35,416 nt of DNA from Verrucomicrobia subdivision 6 bacterium (GTDB taxonomy: Bacteria > Verrucomicrobiota > Verrucomicrobiia > Methylacidiphilales > Verrucolacustridaceae), in NCBI GenBank assembly GCA_947466515.1, contig CANIEM010000018.1, forward strand, positions 1-35,416, given 5' to 3'. Of the stretch, positions 34,089 through 35,416 are shown one piece after another (positions within the stretch are counted from its first letter, which is position 1; each line of letters begins with the position of its first letter). The notes beneath the pieces were generated by a model that saw only the letters and a program-made list of their open reading frames with translations, did no database searches and had not been told where the DNA came from. Both the position numbers and the translations under genes were made by a program.

Positions 34089-34108
34089 ATGGTGCCGCCC
34101 TTTCCTTC

Positions 34109-35206
34109 GTGGAACCTTCCGCCCAACTCGCTCTTCTCGAAAACCGCCTCCAAGAACTGGATCGTGAAATGGCGGAGCCTGGCCTCTACCGCCAAGCCAC
34201 CCGCGCCCGCGATCTCGCCCGAGAACATTCTCGCATTCGCACAGGCACCGAAGCCGCCCGCCGCCTCGTCTCCCTCCTCACCCGACGCCAGGAAAACGAA
34301 ACCCTCCGCACCTCCACCACCGATCCCGAACTCCGCCAACTCGCCGTCGACGAAGACACCGAACTCGCCCGCGAAGAGGCCACCACCCGAGAAGCCGTCC
34401 TGCGCTCCATTCTTCCCCCCGATCCAGACGAACACCGCAATACCCTCGTCGAAATTCGTGCCGGAGCAGGAGGCACCGAAGCCGCCATCTTCGCTGGAGA
34501 TCTCTTCCGAATGTACAGTCGCTACTCCGAGGTGCGGGGCTGGAAAATGGAAACCCTCTCCGCCAGCCCCTCCGAACTCGGTGGCCTTAAAGAAATTGTT
34601 TTCGAACTCAGCGGCCCCTCCGTCTTCGCCGCCATGCGCCAAGAAAGCGGCGTCCATCGAGTCCAACGCGTTCCCGCCACCGAAGCCCAAGGCCGCATCC
34701 ATACCTCCACCGCCACCGTCGCCGTTCTGCCCGAAGCCGAAGAAGTGGAGTTCCACATTCGGCCCGACGAAGTCCGCGTCGAAGTCTGCCGCTCCGGCGG
34801 TCCAGGAGGGCAGGGTGTTAACACCACCGACTCTGCCGTCCAAGTCATGCATATCCCCACAGGCCTCATTGTCCGTTGCCAAGATAGTCGCTCCCAAATT
34901 AAAAATCGCGCCCACGCCATGAAAATTCTTTCCGCACGGCTCCTCGAGAAAAAACGGGCCGAAGAACAGGGTCGCGTCGACGCCACCCGTCGGGAACAGG
35001 TCGGCACAGGCGAACGTAACGAAAAGATCCGTACCTATAATTTCCCCCAAAATCGTCTTACCGACCATCGCATCGGCTTCACCTCCCACGATCTTACCCT
35101 CGTCATGGAGGGCAAACTCGAACCCCTTGTCGAAGCCCTCGCCGCCGACCACCTCAAACGCCAACTCAACGATCTTCGATCCTCCAATCTCAAACCCACA
35201 CCATGA
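34109..35206 (+). CDS. prfA: Peptide chain release factor 1
   Basis: RF1 reads UAA and UAG. The 365-residue protein carries the codon-reading tripeptide PAT at 189-191 ('RVPATEAQGRIHTST'), which marks RF1 rather than RF2, and the catalytic 'GGPGGQGVNTTDSAVQ' with GGQ at 233-235. Domain 1 is a long helical region (about 1-105). It starts with GTG at 34109 and no clear Shine-Dalgarno; an ATG at 34089 is out of frame. The stop overlaps the prmC start (ATGA). Confidence 0.97.
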   Translation: MEPSAQLALLENRLQELDREMAEPGLYRQATRARDLAREHSRIRTGTEAARRLVSLLTRRQENETLRTSTTDPELRQLAVDEDTELAREEATTREAVLRSILPPDPDEHRNTLVEIRAGAGGTEAAIFAGDLFRMYSRYSEVRGWKMETLSASPSELGGLKEIVFELSGPSVFAAMRQESGVHRVQRVPATEAQGRIHTSTATVAVLPEAEEVEFHIRPDEVRVEVCRSGGPGGQGVNTTDSAVQVMHIPTGLIVRCQDSRSQIKNRAHAMKILSARLLEKKRAEEQGRVDATRREQVGTGERNEKIRTYNFPQNRLTDHRIGFTSHDLTLVMEGKLEPLVEALAADHLKRQLNDLRSSNLKPTP

Positions 35207-35416
35207 AACTCCTCGCCGTTCTCGAGGCCACCACCGGCCACTTTTCGCGCAACCTCCTCCCCTCCCCACGACTCCAAGCCGAACTCCTCCTCGCCCACGC
35301 CCTCAACCTACCCCGACTCGGTCTTTATCTGCAGTTCGAACGCGACCTCACCCCACCCGAACTCGAAACCTTGCGCACTCTCGTCCGCCGCCGCGCCGCT
35401 CGCGAACCCCTCCAGC
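35203..35416 (+). CDS. prmC: Release factor glutamine methyltransferase (3' partial)
   Basis: The frame is open to the window edge, giving the first 71 residues: 'MKLLAVLEATTGHFSRNLL', then 'SPRLQAELLLAHALNLPRL', 'ETLRTLVRRRAAREPLQ'. This is the helical N-terminal domain of PrmC, which binds the release factor. PrmC methylates the glutamine of the GGQ motif of RF1 and RF2, so the coupling by ATGA to prfA makes sense. The SAM-binding domain lies outside the window. Confidence 0.9.
   Translation, partial: MKLLAVLEATTGHFSRNLLPSPRLQAELLLAHALNLPRLGLYLQFERDLTPPELETLRTLVRRRAAREPLQ

Noticed and set aside
34060-34100. tRNA-like stretch before prfA (D-arm-like)
   Set aside because: No anticodon stem or T arm follows, so a cloverleaf cannot be formed; it folds better as a simple bulged hairpin.
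34089-34922. ATG-started 277-codon frame on the + strand ahead of prfA
   Set aside because: It runs through prfA in another frame and is Pro/Ser/Lys-rich; prfA from GTG 34109 has complete RF1 motifs.
33698-35269. Long open frame (523 codons) on the minus strand under fabF, rpmE and prfA
   Set aside because: It is antisense to three certain genes and its residue content (Gly, Phe, Glu) comes from the codon bias of the + strand genes.

Overview
The window looks like a chromosomal core-gene region of a Gram-negative bacterium, most likely of the phylum Verrucomicrobiota (PVC group). This is inferred from gene content and protein style: a Bacteroidota/Verrucomicrobiota-type succinate dehydrogenase with a single cytochrome b subunit, an HPr kinase inside a Gram-negative gene set, a McsA-like protein, and Rho with a long low-complexity N-terminus. 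No genus can be named from the sequence alone. There are no insertion sequences, phage genes, CRISPR arrays or integrases, and no stretch longer than about 300 bases lacks a gene.

Layout. 1-634 (+): the end of a coiled-coil/beta-barrel protein and a small lipoprotein. 678-7722 (-): a CPBP-family membrane protease, comF (broken by an in-frame stop), accD, folC, then sdhC-sdhA-sdhB. 7820-8791 (+): accA. 8813-9352 (-): a McsA-like zinc protein, back to back with an RlmI-type methyltransferase (+) and a four-helix membrane protein (+). 10870-20676 (-): a long co-directional run, coaE, rho, galE, hprK, ptsH, ptsI, lysS, an MFS transporter and a DUF374-type acyltransferase. 20681-20754 (+): tRNA-His, lying antisense inside the end of a secreted-protein gene. 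20693-24197 (-): a small unit encoding a Cys-less ketosynthase-like protein, an acyl carrier protein, a complete ketosynthase, an FmdB zinc ribbon protein and the secreted protein. 24278-27832 (+): rpsA, frr and a PotA-like ABC ATPase. 27829-29912 (-): holA and a TPR membrane protein. 29922-35416 (+): a HIT hydrolase, the fatty acid synthesis genes fabD-fabG-acpP-fabF, then rpmE, prfA and the start of prmC.

How the genes fit together. Acetyl-CoA carboxylase transferase subunits (accA, accD) feed malonyl-CoA to fabD-fabG-acpP-fabF. A second, separate ketosynthase/ACP pair with a Cys-less partner suggests an additional specialised acyl or polyene product. The hprK-ptsH-ptsI set forms a regulatory phosphorelay without sugar permeases in view. 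Translation genes (lysS, rpsA, frr, rpmE, prfA, prmC, tRNA-His) are scattered through the region.

Two features run through the whole window. Neighbouring genes are very often joined by four-base NTGA stop/start overlaps, several using GTG, TTG or possibly CTG as the start. The + strand is strongly richer in C than G whichever strand is coding. The most notable single observations are the in-frame TGA in comF, the Cys-less KS/ACP/KS unit, the CDS overlapping tRNA-His, and an apparent non-ATG start for folC.
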